From Ryuthela nishihirai (taxonomy: Eukaryota > Arthropoda > Arachnida > Araneae > Heptathelidae): a DNA stretch of 64,000 nt. The notes under the pieces were generated by a model that saw only the letters and a list, made by a program, of their open reading frames with translations, was not told the origin of the DNA and did no database searches. Positions within the stretch are counted from its first letter, which is position 1. Each line of letters begins with the position of its first letter. The stretch is taken from positions 14,736,001 through 14,800,000 of the forward strand of contig JAWZYU010000001.1 of the NCBI GenBank assembly GCA_038380435.1. The letters run 5' to 3'. Below are positions 42,172-52,290 of the stretch, one piece after another. The translations under genes were made by a program, and so were the position numbers.

Positions 42172-42179
42172 CTGGGAGG

Positions 42180-42428
42180 CATGGGCGTCCGCAGAAAAAT
42201 TTCCAGGGGGGGGGGCAAAGCTTGGAGACAAATAATTACATCAATAAATTTTTATTCAATTATTTAATTTTTTAGGGTTTTTTTTTCACAAGTAGAATAT
42301 AGAATACGGTATTGCATCAATACAAAAATACATACATAATGTATATAAATTAATTAGGTTTAAATTGTTACGATACCGGGGGGGGGGGGGGCAAATGCCT
42401 CGTTTGCCCCCCTCTGCGAACGCCCATG
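42180..42428. mobile_element. MITE-3, 249 bp, hAT-like
   Basis: The ends CATGGGCGTCCGCAGA and the complementary TCTGCGAACGCCCATG are inverted repeats, each followed inward by G- or C-runs and GGCAAA. CTGGGAGG at 42172-42179 and CTGAGAGG at 42429-42436 form an 8-bp duplication with one change. The interior is AT-rich and non-coding. Confidence 0.83.
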
Positions 42429-42436
42429 CTGAGAGG

Positions 42437-43749
42437 TATAAAGAGAGATCCGTTGGTTATGGGTTCCTCTAACTCTCTCCAGATCTCTACAATTGGACAG
42501 TTCTGCTCGCCAATTCTAGGGGGGAAATCTAGACTTGTACGTGAACCTCCATGGTCCTCAGGTTTACGCTACGTGATCGTGAAACAATTTTAAAGAGTAT
42601 GGAGGTTAAAGAAACACTTACAACTAGTCGACGGGCACAGAATCCTGCCTTGTAAAGCCTTCTGGTGACAGTTGAAACAAATATTTCCTTTCCTTTGGCT
42701 GCAATGAGGTCTAAAAACGGAGATAATGCTATTACTTTTCTGTTCCGTTGGGTAGTAGTTTAATATAACAATCATCTACCTTACGATATCTTTGAACATG
42801 TATTCTGATAACTGTTTAAGGTATTTGGAATTATTTACATAGCCTTAAAATAATAGAATGATAGACACTAAAGAATAAGTTCACCTCCATGAATGTTTGA
42901 TCAACCTCCAACCTTCCACAGATTATCTGTCGTTTTGAGTCGTCTAAGCATTCTCTTGAAGCAATCGGCTATTACACACTGATAATGCAGCAATTCAATT
43001 CCAAACGATCCTGCAAAGTACTCCTTTTAAAGGATATCTATTTTACATATTAGCTGGAAGTGAATATGTAACATATGTAACATTTGCAGGTTGAATTTTA
43101 CAGACTACACATTAAATGATCTAGTACAACAAAATGTGATGTGCATGAAGAATATAATGTCTAACGAACTTTTTATTTGCTTTTTGGTATTCTACGCTTA
43201 ACTTTTCACAAGTAGTCTAGTATCCTACGAATCAGTTACAGATTCAGATCTAAAATTTGAAGTGAATCCGATTAAAAGTTCGAAATCAATTTCTTTATGC
43301 TCGCAATTTTGTAGGCTATCATTAAAGTCGACTACATTGCGCTAAAGATAATGATTTGATGCCGAAAAAACACATTTCATTTCAAAAACAAAATGCAGAA
43401 ATTCGGCTTTTCATTCCGTGGGGCTGACGTGTGTTTATTCGGAAAACTTGCTTTGATTGTGCGATTGTGAATGTTGTTGATCGTAAACAAAGTGTGGTGA
43501 TAAATAGCAGACATCAAATTGTTTAGGTATTGTAATCAGCAATGCAAAGTGCAATTTCTGCAAAGTGGCAAATCGATGAAAATGCTCCTGTTTCTGAAAT
43601 ATATTTCTACTCTTGTAGTTCTCGAACTTCGCATGACAAGCTCAGTAACACCACGAGTTGAAATAGTAAAAATAAATGATCAGTTTTTTTCAATAAAAGA
43701 ACTTTTGGCTCATTGGGAAAGGTTTGAAAACACAATCTGTCATAAAAAA
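42437..43749. other. No gene seen
   Basis: AT-rich sequence. No supported gene. The frame at 43519-43884 runs into SINE-B and is not coding. Confidence 0.5.
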
Positions 43750-43938
43750 ATCCCTGAAACAGCTGCTTCCCACAGAGGTCTGACAGAAGCCCGCCAGCTT
43801 ATACGCCATAGTAGAAGGTCTGTGAGGATGGCGGGACCTCAGCAGAAAAACAACACAAACAGCCATGCCTTATCCGGATCTTGAACCCAGGTCCTTTTGA
43901 TCAGTAACAAGCACGTAATCACTCGGCCATGGGACATC
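43750..43938 (-). mobile_element. SINE-B copy 9
   Basis: TCCCTGAAACAGCTGCTTCC, GGTCTGACAGAAGCCCGCC, TATACGCCATAGTAGAAGG, GGCGGGACCTCAGCAGAAAA, B-box relic TCTTGAACCCAGG near 43880, head CGTAATCACTCGGCCATGGG. Full length. Confidence 0.86.
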
Positions 43939-44488
43939 ATAATTCGTCTTTTATGAGGCTAGCATTTTAATAACGGATAATTCCACTTCAAATTCTGGAT
44001 TCTAGCTCTCTGAAAATTTTAATTTGTCAGTTTCTCCTTTTATACTATTATTAGGAAAAAGGAAGCACCACAAATCGTTTTGCTCAAGGCCACGTAATAT
44101 ATCGAGTCGGACTTTTGGGGTCAATCAGAAGTCACCTCAGATTTCTAAGGAACCATTTCTTTCAATTTTTTTTTAATTCCAATTAGAGTAAAATAATCGC
44201 AAATATGTATATAAAATGCAGTACGACAGCAGCAACTGCATATGTAAAATATACAATGAATAAATAAAACAGAACTGAAAACATAATGAAGTTCTTCAGG
44301 TTCTACTATTTTAGGAATGGGAATTCTTTTAAATTTTTTTTTTTTTGCATTTGTTCTATATGTCGGATTTTCTTCTTAATTATTATAATTGCCATGATTT
44401 ATTTTATCGGTTTCCAAAAATTAAAGTAATAAAAATAAAATTTGAATAAACCAAAACCTCTACAACAACAGAGTTTGATTAAATTACA
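43939..44488. other. No gene seen
   Basis: AT-rich sequence with poly(T) near 44335-44347. Confidence 0.5.
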
Positions 44489-44840
44489 GATGGGTTGGAT
44501 TCTTTTACCCTCTGAGCAGCACTTTTTATGTGACCAAAACGGCCAAGTTACAAGGGAAAATTGCAATTTGGCCTTTATACTCTTAGGAAGAAGCATGTCG
44601 GTGCGCAAAAATACCACATCTTGTCAAACTTTCTGCAAAGAGTATGCTTTGATATAATTTTTCTTTCAGATACAGCTAGTTTTGGATTAAGTTAACACAC
44701 TCTGAAGTCTTGACAGCTCTTTGCAATTAAGGTCTCATAACGATAATTTCCCGATGATGATTTCCAAGCCCATCGGTGGCCTCTACTGATAGAGTCATGG
44801 TAAGGGTTTAGTGGTAATAAATCTCAACGCTGGCCCTGAT
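44489..44840 (-). mobile_element. SINE-A copy 14, split or internally replaced
   Basis: The tail TTTTACCCTCTGAGCAGCAC and GGCCAAGTTACAAGG are at 44503-44560. Head-side TTTCCAAGCCCATCGGTGGC through AATCTCAACGCTGGCCCTGA is at 44761-44840. The 200 bases between are unrelated AT-rich sequence. Either a body replacement or two separate fragments. Confidence 0.6.
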
Positions 44841-44847
44841 GAGTTTG

Positions 44848-45172
44848 TTCGGTTGGTTTACCTCTGAGCGGCACTTTTTTTCACGCAATGGGCTAAACGT
44901 TCAGGTCACAAGCACTTCAAGAGCTGAGAGAAGAGTGAAGGAAGGGACCCACGGAACAGCCGTCAAGGCCATCCAGTGTGTTCTTTAACATGCAGAGGAT
45001 ATGCCACTACTCAATGTCCCATCCGACGGAAGGCAGCATTTTCAAGCCCATCGGTGTCCCCTACTGACCTTTGGCATGGCGGAAAGTTTTGCGGAGATGA
45101 ATCTCAACGTTGGCCCAGCTGGGACTCCAACCTGGGAACTACAGATTACGAGCCTGGTGCGCTACCGACTTG
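44848..45172 (-). mobile_element. SINE-A copy 15
   Basis: TTGGTTTACCTCTGAGCGGC, GGTCACAAGCACTTCAAGAG, CATCCGACGGAAGGC, CTCCAACCTGGGA (mutated B box) near 45125, and CTGGTGCGCTACCGACT. It lacks about 60 bases of body near 44955. The head's terminal C-run is absent. Confidence 0.82.
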
Positions 45173-45225
45173 TTTGTGATATTTATTTTACCTTCAGTTA
45201 CATTTTGTCTTAACACTATTGTTTT

Positions 45226-46904
45226 CGAAATTATAGAACTTCGAAATTAGCATCCACTGACATATAACAGTGGTGGGAGGGGGAGTCTCTGGGACTTCCT
45301 CCACTTCCACTATAGGAGTCGCAACCTCTTTGGGTTTGCCCTCCTTCTTAGCTCCTTTCTTTGATTTGCTATTGCCTGATTTCGCGCAAACATCATTCTC
45401 TCTCATGTTTAGTTAGGGTTTTCCACCTCAGGCGCGCTCCACCAACAATCGAGCCCAACAAGGGGAGGCCTCCGAGTTAAATTGCCACTCTTTGTACCTC
45501 AGAGCTATGCCCCAGCTATACCCAGACTTACGATCACCCATCAGACAAAAGCAGGATCCGGGCCGAGGTCCAGAGCTCACCACCATTCGGTTGACCTCCG
45601 CAACAACCCTGATTCACCCCGGGTTATGGAGATGGGACAGGGGATCGGGTTATGGAGGTGAACCTCACGAACGGATTTATCTAAGTGGGTCAGCTCAGAC
45701 ATCTCGTTTTATTGAAGCAGGGGTTAAAACTGTGTACTGGGCTTTCCAGCTTTCTGACCCTCAGCCGCCAGAATCCCCTCTTCCACATTACGGGTCCACC
45801 ATGGTTTTCCACCCACTGCAAACAGGTGGGCCACTCATAGGCATGGCAACCATGATAAACTTGCCCTCATTGGGCCCATAAAATCCTAAAGACTGGCTTG
45901 CCACCAAACTTATTAGGTACGTTGCCCAATTTCAGCAGTCAAATTCGCCAGTTTACCATTTCAAGTCAAACATGTAGGAGAAATTAACTTAGCACAACAG
46001 CATAGTCCAGGGAGGAAATCCTCCCTGGCTGAAATTTACCTTGGAGAGATCCCTTGAGAAATCTTAATGGAACGTGAAAATTTTCAAAAAGAAAAAGTCC
46101 AGAGTGGCTCAGTTAATACGGGTTCTTGGCTCAAAGCGACCCAAATCACCTCAAGAACACATGTCCAAAATCCTGTGCCTCAGTCTCCAGGATGCAAAGT
46201 CCATCCCTTCAACTCATTTGACTTGAGCCCATTGGGCTAAGTTGACTTAAGGTTAACAGATAACCACGCACAATCCTATGAATGTCATCTTAGATGGGGA
46301 ATTCTTGGTCTGGACTATTAGCATTGGCCTTCCTGACATGAGAAACTCTAGTCAGTACAGCCCTCCGCTTCATTAAGGTTCGACAAGGTCCACCACGACA
46401 AGGAGGGTCCAAGGTCTACCCTTCGAGGAGAAACATGGAGGAGAGATGGTCATAATTCAGTGAGCACTGAACCACCTGCTATTATGATCAACATAAGACA
46501 GACACGCCATCAAGTAGAAAAAGTGGTGCTTGAGAATAAACTATGGTGATGAATGTGTAAAAGAAGGTATGTAGTGAACGAGCAATTTTGGTCCGTACTA
46601 TATTTTACACCAATAATTTTACTTGCTGCTCAAAAAATAACATCACAGTGAAGCTTCACAGTTTGGTAAAAGTCAATTCATGCTACAGGTAGTACATATA
46701 TGTGCTAAAATATATAGGATAATTTTATAACAGATAGTAGACGATCCTGACTGGAAGTTGTTGGAATAACCTGATCATTGCATTGCAGAAACTGAAATGG
46801 GGCAATGTGTCACTAGAAATAAAATTGTGCGTGTGACGTTTCCTACTAAAAAGGTTGCTAAATTCTTTAGAATATTTCAAATCGAATATTTCTTTATTCT
46901 TGGG
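45226..46904 (-). repeat. Left arm of a 6-kb inverted duplication
   Basis: 1.68 kb, from GAAATTATAGAACTTCGAAA to CGAATATTTCTTTATTCTT. It is the reverse complement of 49587-51267 along its whole length, with modest divergence. On the minus strand an ATG at 45406 starts MRENDVCAKSGNSKSKKG, a short Lys-rich frame conserved in the other arm. The antisense 129-codon frame (45492-45881) is broken in the other arm and so is not coding. This arm alone has a 32-base insert containing the palindrome CCAGGGAGGAAATCCTCCCT near 46014. The element type is unknown; the layout suggests a LINE 5' region (UTR plus ORF1 start). Confidence 0.85.
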
Positions 46905-47489
46905 ATTGGGGTGTCTGACATTCTTATGATCAAAGTGCACTACGTTTCCGGCTACTTAGAGCGACTAATTGTAATGCACTCTAATTGGAAATAATCCCTA
47001 GCACATAGATAGCAACCAAACGACTGTGTCTGTAACTGAAAAAGCTGTTGATAAATGACTCCTTGAAGCTTTGATGTTTGTTCTTGTAGAAAAGTTGTAT
47101 TTCCTACGGAAGTTTTGAAATGTGCACATTCAAGGAAGTAAGGAATGTGCTTAATCAATCAGCTAAGACAAGAGTCCTCAAATGTTTCAGCACAAATAAT
47201 AGTAATTGTAAAATTCGATTTTCGTTCCATAGCCAATAATTGAAGATAGCTCTTACATTGGTAAAATTATATTTCCCACACGCATACGTTAGCCAAAAAA
47301 ATCCCATAGCCAATTAAAACGTGTAGAAATAGATGTATTCCATTGACTGTCGTTGACAAATTAATTATATCCCTTAGGGGAATAAAGGTTATAACTTTAT
47401 TAATCGAAATTCTGAAGAAGTCAACAAAGGATAATCAATGAGGTTCTTTTATATCATGGCTGCATAAAATTTATTAACTTAGAAGAACG

Positions 47490-48235
47490 GCACATCACCT
47501 CTGGCGATTGTGGACATCTCATTTTCAAACATAAATCATTTCTTGTTTTGAGAATTTGGCATCCTATAACCGTTGAAATTCGAATAAACGGATGATTTGA
47601 AAAACGCAAATCGTAAAATGTAATATCTATCCAACTTTTGTCCAATCCAAAAAGAGTCTTTTTCAGTTATCTCCGGAAAAGAAATAGTTCGGTCCCCTGG
47701 TAGGAAGGGGGCAATTGTGGCGTCAGGAATAATCATTTAACCCTAACATTCTTCTATAAAAAAATTTAAAACTTTGTAACGAATGAATCATTTGCAATAT
47801 ACCTTTAAAGCTTTGCATTTTCCAAATTTACTACCATCTAACGGTGAAAATTAAAACTAATTGATAATCCGGAAAATCCAACCCAAAAAACATTTTTTCC
47901 TTTTTCTTTTAGACCAAAAAAATGATGTTTTTTTTTCACACATACACACATACCTGGAAGTAAAGAACAGAAGCATTGCTATTTACGACCATAACACTCC
48001 ACCAACAAAATCTGTAATTTCGAATCATAAATGGATCGTTTGCAATATCCGTTTAAATTTTCACCGTTTCCAACATTTCTACCTTTAGAGGGCGATGTTG
48101 GAATTACCGGGAGATTCGGAAAACGTGAATTCTAATATTCATTAGTACTTATCCAATCGAAAATTAATTTTTAATTAATCTCTAAAAACCAAAAAGTAGT
48201 TGGATATCAACAGACTGACAAACAGACAGACGATA
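47490..48235 (+). repeat. Dispersed repeat R, third large copy
   Basis: CACCTCTGGCGATTGTGG near 47499, AACCGTTGAAATTCG and CGCAAATCGTAAAATGTAAT near 47603, CTTTAGAGGGCGATG near 48084, GAGATTCGGAAAACGTGAA near 48112, and ACAGACTGACAAACAGACAG near 48208. Same block order as at 5.3-6.5 kb. Confidence 0.6.
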
Positions 48236-48856
48236 AAATAAAAGCAACTCTTTTTGTTTGAAAAGGAAATAAAAACGAGGTAGCTGGAAGTAGGTAACAC
48301 ATAAAAAAGTAAAGAAATGTTTTTTTTAGAAAAAAATATCCTGATCGTAATTACATCGCTTAAGGTAAAATTTTGGTCAAATTTTCGTTCCTTGAAATTC
48401 TTGTGTATTTTTATACCAAATAACACTAAAGTTTTGTATCGTATCTCAGTGGTGAAGCATAGTGGAAGCAATTGAGACAAAGAGACTGCGCATGTGACGA
48501 AATGATTATTCACGTAAATCGTTGGCTGATTGAGCTATCAGTCACTTTTCAATCAACCAATGATATATGATGCAATTGTTGTTCAATGAAACTATTGGCT
48601 GAATGACAAGTAACTGATAATTCGGTAAATCCTGTAACAATCATAAGTGTCTCAATTGCTTCCATTCACTTTGGTTACAAAGCCTCTTCAAATTCCTGTA
48701 AGAATCATAGATGTCTCAACTGCGCAGTCTCAGTTCTCACGCTTCACGCCTGTGACTTATCATACTGCATAATGTAGTATTATATATTAGCTTATTTGTA
48801 TGTCAGTTGTGAGGCAGGAAATTCAATCGAATTTCGTGAAAACTGCCTTGAATTTG

Positions 48857-48966
48857 TGGTTTCATCGATCATTTTTTTGTTTCATTCATCATTTGTTGTT
48901 TCATTGATCATTTGTTGTTTCATTAATCATTTGTTGTTTCATTGATCATTTGTTGTTTCATTGATT
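48857..48966 (+). repeat. 21-bp minisatellite, about five units
   Basis: TCATTTGTTGTTTCATTGA repeated at 21-base spacing, with TCAATC/TTAATC variants. There are no spacers, so this is not a CRISPR-like array. Confidence 0.9.
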
Positions 48967-48981
48967 TCTACTGCGTACTAG

Positions 48982-49352
48982 ACTGTTTCATCTTTGTGCG
49001 GCACTTTTATACACACAACGAATTAAATGGCCAGGTCACAAGGGTCTAGAATGCCCAGAGATGGTTGGGGAAGGGCATCAGCTATTAGGAGGCAAATGGA
49101 AGACTCCCGCCAAAGTCATTCAACACGGTTTTTAACGTGTAGAAGATATGATTCTCCTGAACGCGCTGCCACGGTTTTACGTCCTATCGGACGGATAGTT
49201 GCCTTTTCATGCCCTTTGGTGTCCTCTTTCTAATCGGGAGCAGATCGGGGATTAGCGAAGAAAATCCTCAAAGCAGGCATATTTGTGACTCGAACCAAGG
49301 AACTGCAGATTATGAACCTGGCGCGCTACCAAACTGAGACAACACGCGCCAC
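48982..49352 (-). mobile_element. SINE-A copy 16, old
   Basis: CATCTTTGTGCGGCACTTTT, AAATGGCCAGGTCACAAGGG, GTTTTTAACGTGTAGAAGAT, GACTCGAACCAAGGAACTGC and GCGCGCTACCAAACTGAGAC. Full-length order but heavily mutated. Confidence 0.8.
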
Positions 49353-49586
49353 TTCTGCTCTAGTATGCATCTAAGCTACAAGTAGCATTACTTTTTCGAG
49401 GACAATTTCGACAACAAATTAGCTCGGATTTTTTTTAATTCGCCTTGAAATAAGATAGAAAAAATAACAATCCAATATTGATTTTCAAATCTGGATTAAA
49501 ATTAAAATAAACCCAATTTTTCAGGTAGTAGGTAATAATTTTATAATTGACATACAATAACATATAAACTGCCAATTTTTCTTCTG

Positions 49587-51267
49587 TATCTAAGAATAAA
49601 GAAATATTCGAGGTAGAAATGGAAAATTCTAAAAATTTTAGCAAACTTTTTAGTAGGAAACGTCACACGCACAATTTTATTTCTAGTAGCACATTGCTCC
49701 ATTTCAGTTTCTGCAATGTAAAGATCAGGTCATTGCAGCAACTTCCAGTCAGGATCGTCTACCATCTGTTGTAAATTATCCTACATATCTTAACACATAT
49801 ATGTATTACCTGTAGCATGAATTGATTCTTACCAAACTGTGAATCTTCACTGTGATGTTATTTACCGAGCAAGAAGCGAAATTATTCGTGTAAAATATAG
49901 TACGGATCAAAATTGCTCGTTTCACTACAAACCTTCTTTCACACATTCATCACCAATGTTTATTCTCAACCACCACTTTTTCTACTTGATGGCGTGTCTG
50001 TCTTATGTTGATCATAATAGCAGGTGGTTCAGTGCTCACTGAATTATGACCATCTCCATCTCTCCACCATGTTCCCCCTTGAAGTGGATGACCTTGCCGT
50101 GGTGGTGGTGGTGGGGGGCTTGCGTTCCTTAATGAAGCGGAGGGCTGTACTGACTAGAGTTACTCGTGTGAGGAAGGCCAATGCTAATAGTCCAGACCAA
50201 GAATTCCCCATCTAAGATGACATCCATAGGATTGTGCGTGGTTATCTGTTAACCTTAAGTCAACTTAGTCCAATGGGCTCAAGTCAAATGAACTGAAGAG
50301 ATGGACTTTGCATCCTGGAGACTGAGGCACTGGATTTTGAGGTGACTTGGGTAGCCTCGAGCCAAGAACCGTATTAGCAGAGATCCAAAGTGGCCAAGGC
50401 CACTCTGGGTTCTTTCTTTTGAAAATTTTCAAGTTCCATTCAGATCTCTGAAGGGATCTCTCCAAGGTAAAAATGCTGTTGTGCTAAGTTCATTTCTCCT
50501 ACAGGTTTGACTTGAAATGGTAAACTGGCGAATTAGATTGCTGAAATTGGGCAACGTACCTAACAAGGTTGGTGGCAAGCCAGTCTTTAGGATTTTATGG
50601 GCCCAATGAGGGCAAGTTTATCATGGTTGCCATGCCTATGAGTGGCCCACCTGTTTACCGTGGGTGGAAAACCATGATGGACCCGTAATGTGGAAAAGGG
50701 GATCCCGGCGGCTGAGGGTCAGAAAGCTGGAAAGCCCAATAAACCGTTTTAACCCCTGCTTCAATAAAACGAGATATCTGAGCTGACCCACTCAGATAAA
50801 TCCGTTCGTGAGGTTCACCTCCATAACCCGATCCCCTGTCCCATCTCCATAACCAGGGGTGAATCAGGGGCTGTTGCAGAGGTCAACCGGGTGGTGGTGA
50901 GCTCTGGTGACGAGAGCGAGGTCCGGGCCTCGGCCCGGATCCTGTTTTTGTCTGATGGGTGATCCTATGTCTGGATATATCTGGGGCCTAGCTCTGAGGT
51001 ACAAAGAGTGGCAATTTAACTCGGAGGCCTCCCCTTGTTGGGCTCGATTGTTGGTGGAGCGCGCCTGGGTGGAAAACCCTAACTAAACATGAAAGAGAAT
51101 GATGTTTGCGCGAAATCAGGCAATAGCAAATCAAAGAAAGGAGCTAAGAAGGACGGCAAACCCAAAGAGGTTGCCACTCCTATAGTGGAAGTGGAGGAAG
51201 TCCCAGAGACTCCCCCTCCCACCACTGTTATGTCAGTGGAAGCTAATTTCGCAGTTCTATAATTTCT
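49587..51267 (+). repeat. Right arm of the 6-kb inverted duplication
   Basis: Complement of the left arm. On the plus strand an ATG at 51089 opens a frame reading MKENDVCAKSGNSKSKKG then KPKEVATPIVEVEEVPET and PPPTTVMSVE, ending at a stop near 51260, where the duplicated region also ends. Over about 160 bases the two arms differ at roughly five positions here. Upstream, GATGACCTTGCCGTGGTGGT and GC-rich stretches (GGCCTCGGCCCGGATCC) precede the ATG, resembling a LINE 5' UTR. The protein start looks like a basic ORF1 N-terminus, but I cannot name the family. Confidence 0.8.
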
Positions 51268-51627
51268 AAACACTTTTTTCCCACAAAGGGATAAACGGCC
51301 AGGTCCCAAGGACCACGAATCCTCAGAGATGGTTGGTAGAGGGGACCCACTGGAACAGCTGATGGGAGACAGATGGTAGCCTCTCATCAAGTCCATTCAT
51401 CGAGTTCTTTAACGTGCACAGGCATTGGCTCTCCCGACACGGAGTCACGGCTTAACGTCCCATCAAACGGATGGTGACCTTTTCAAGCCCATCGGTATCC
51501 CCTACTGACCGTGCGCAGGGCGGGGAATTTTGCGTAGATAAATCTCAAAGCTGACCCAGCTGCGACTCGAACCTGGAAACTGCAGATTACGAGCCTGGCG
51601 CGTTACTAAATGAGCCATCCCCACATC
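51268..51627 (-). mobile_element. SINE-A copy 17
   Basis: CACTTTTTTCCCACAAAGGG, CCACGAATCCTCAGAGATGG, CAGCTGATGGGAGACAGATG, B box CTCGAACCTGGAA near 51568, head GAGCCATCCCCACATCC. The tail's GGTTGTTTTACCTCTGAGC is missing: the SINE starts exactly where the inverted-duplication arm ends. Confidence 0.82.
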
Positions 51628-52290
51628 CAAGACCTAGGTTTAAATGCGTTACGACTCTCTCTAAATATTCAGGCTGAGAGTAAAAACATGAAAAATAGTC
51701 TTCTTCTTGGAAGTTTGTCGCCCCTCGCACTGCATTCATATTGCGCTGATTTAGCTAAATCTGTTGTTAGAGCTCTGCGCTGATTGCAAACGTCCTATCC
51801 GCATCTTCAAGATCTTATTGGCAACCGCATCCACAAATCTTTATCAGCATCCGCGTTTATTGGCTATTCAATAATAAGCGTCGACAGCTTGCAAATGCTT
51901 CAGCTCTGATGTATAATTGCGAGTAAAAGAACCATTCTAAATGTTGTTAAACTATTTGGAAGAGTAAAAATTTGTGATTAAAAAAATACCTGTATTTCAG
52001 CAAAATATGGTTTACTAAATATTAGACAAACATTTACCAGGATATAAATTTTCAAATTCTTCTGAGCTAATTTTGCTGTTTGAAATGCTGTCTGTCCAAA
52101 TTGTCATTTCAGTACAGTGGATTATTTTTCTTTTAAATCTGCTTGTCTCTAAGCGAAGCAACAGGAAAATAAAGGGAGGAACTACTGGAAAAATTTATTT
52201 TTATTCTCTATAATTTGACATTCAGTTATAGAGAATGAAATAAATTCTATTCTTTCAAATCCAACAGCTCAGTATAATGGATTTGTTTCG
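51628..52290. other. No gene seen
   Basis: Mixed AT-rich sequence. The words CCTATCCGCATCTTC and ATCCGCGTTTATTGGC near 51800-51870 loosely resemble 33040-33120. No supported feature. Confidence 0.45.

Larger units (their letters stand above)
46905..49586. other. Spacer of the inverted duplication
   Basis: 2.68 kb of mostly known repeats: dispersed repeat R at 47490-48235, an inverted-repeat patch near 48457-48674 (GGAAGCAATTGAGACA and its complement), a 21-bp minisatellite at 48857-48966 and an old SINE-A at 48982-49352. No gene. The repeats inside show the duplication is not a simple hairpin of recent origin. Confidence 0.75.

Noticed and set aside
43519..43884. 121-codon plus-strand frame
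   Set aside because: Its C-terminal third is antisense SINE-B and the rest has no motif.
45492..45881. 129-codon frame in the left arm of the inverted duplication
   Set aside because: The equivalent frame in the right arm contains stops and frameshifts, whereas the short opposite-strand Lys-rich frame is preserved in both arms.
48857..48966. Regular 21-base repeats as a CRISPR-like array
   Set aside because: The units abut with no spacers and the sequence is eukaryotic. It is a minisatellite.
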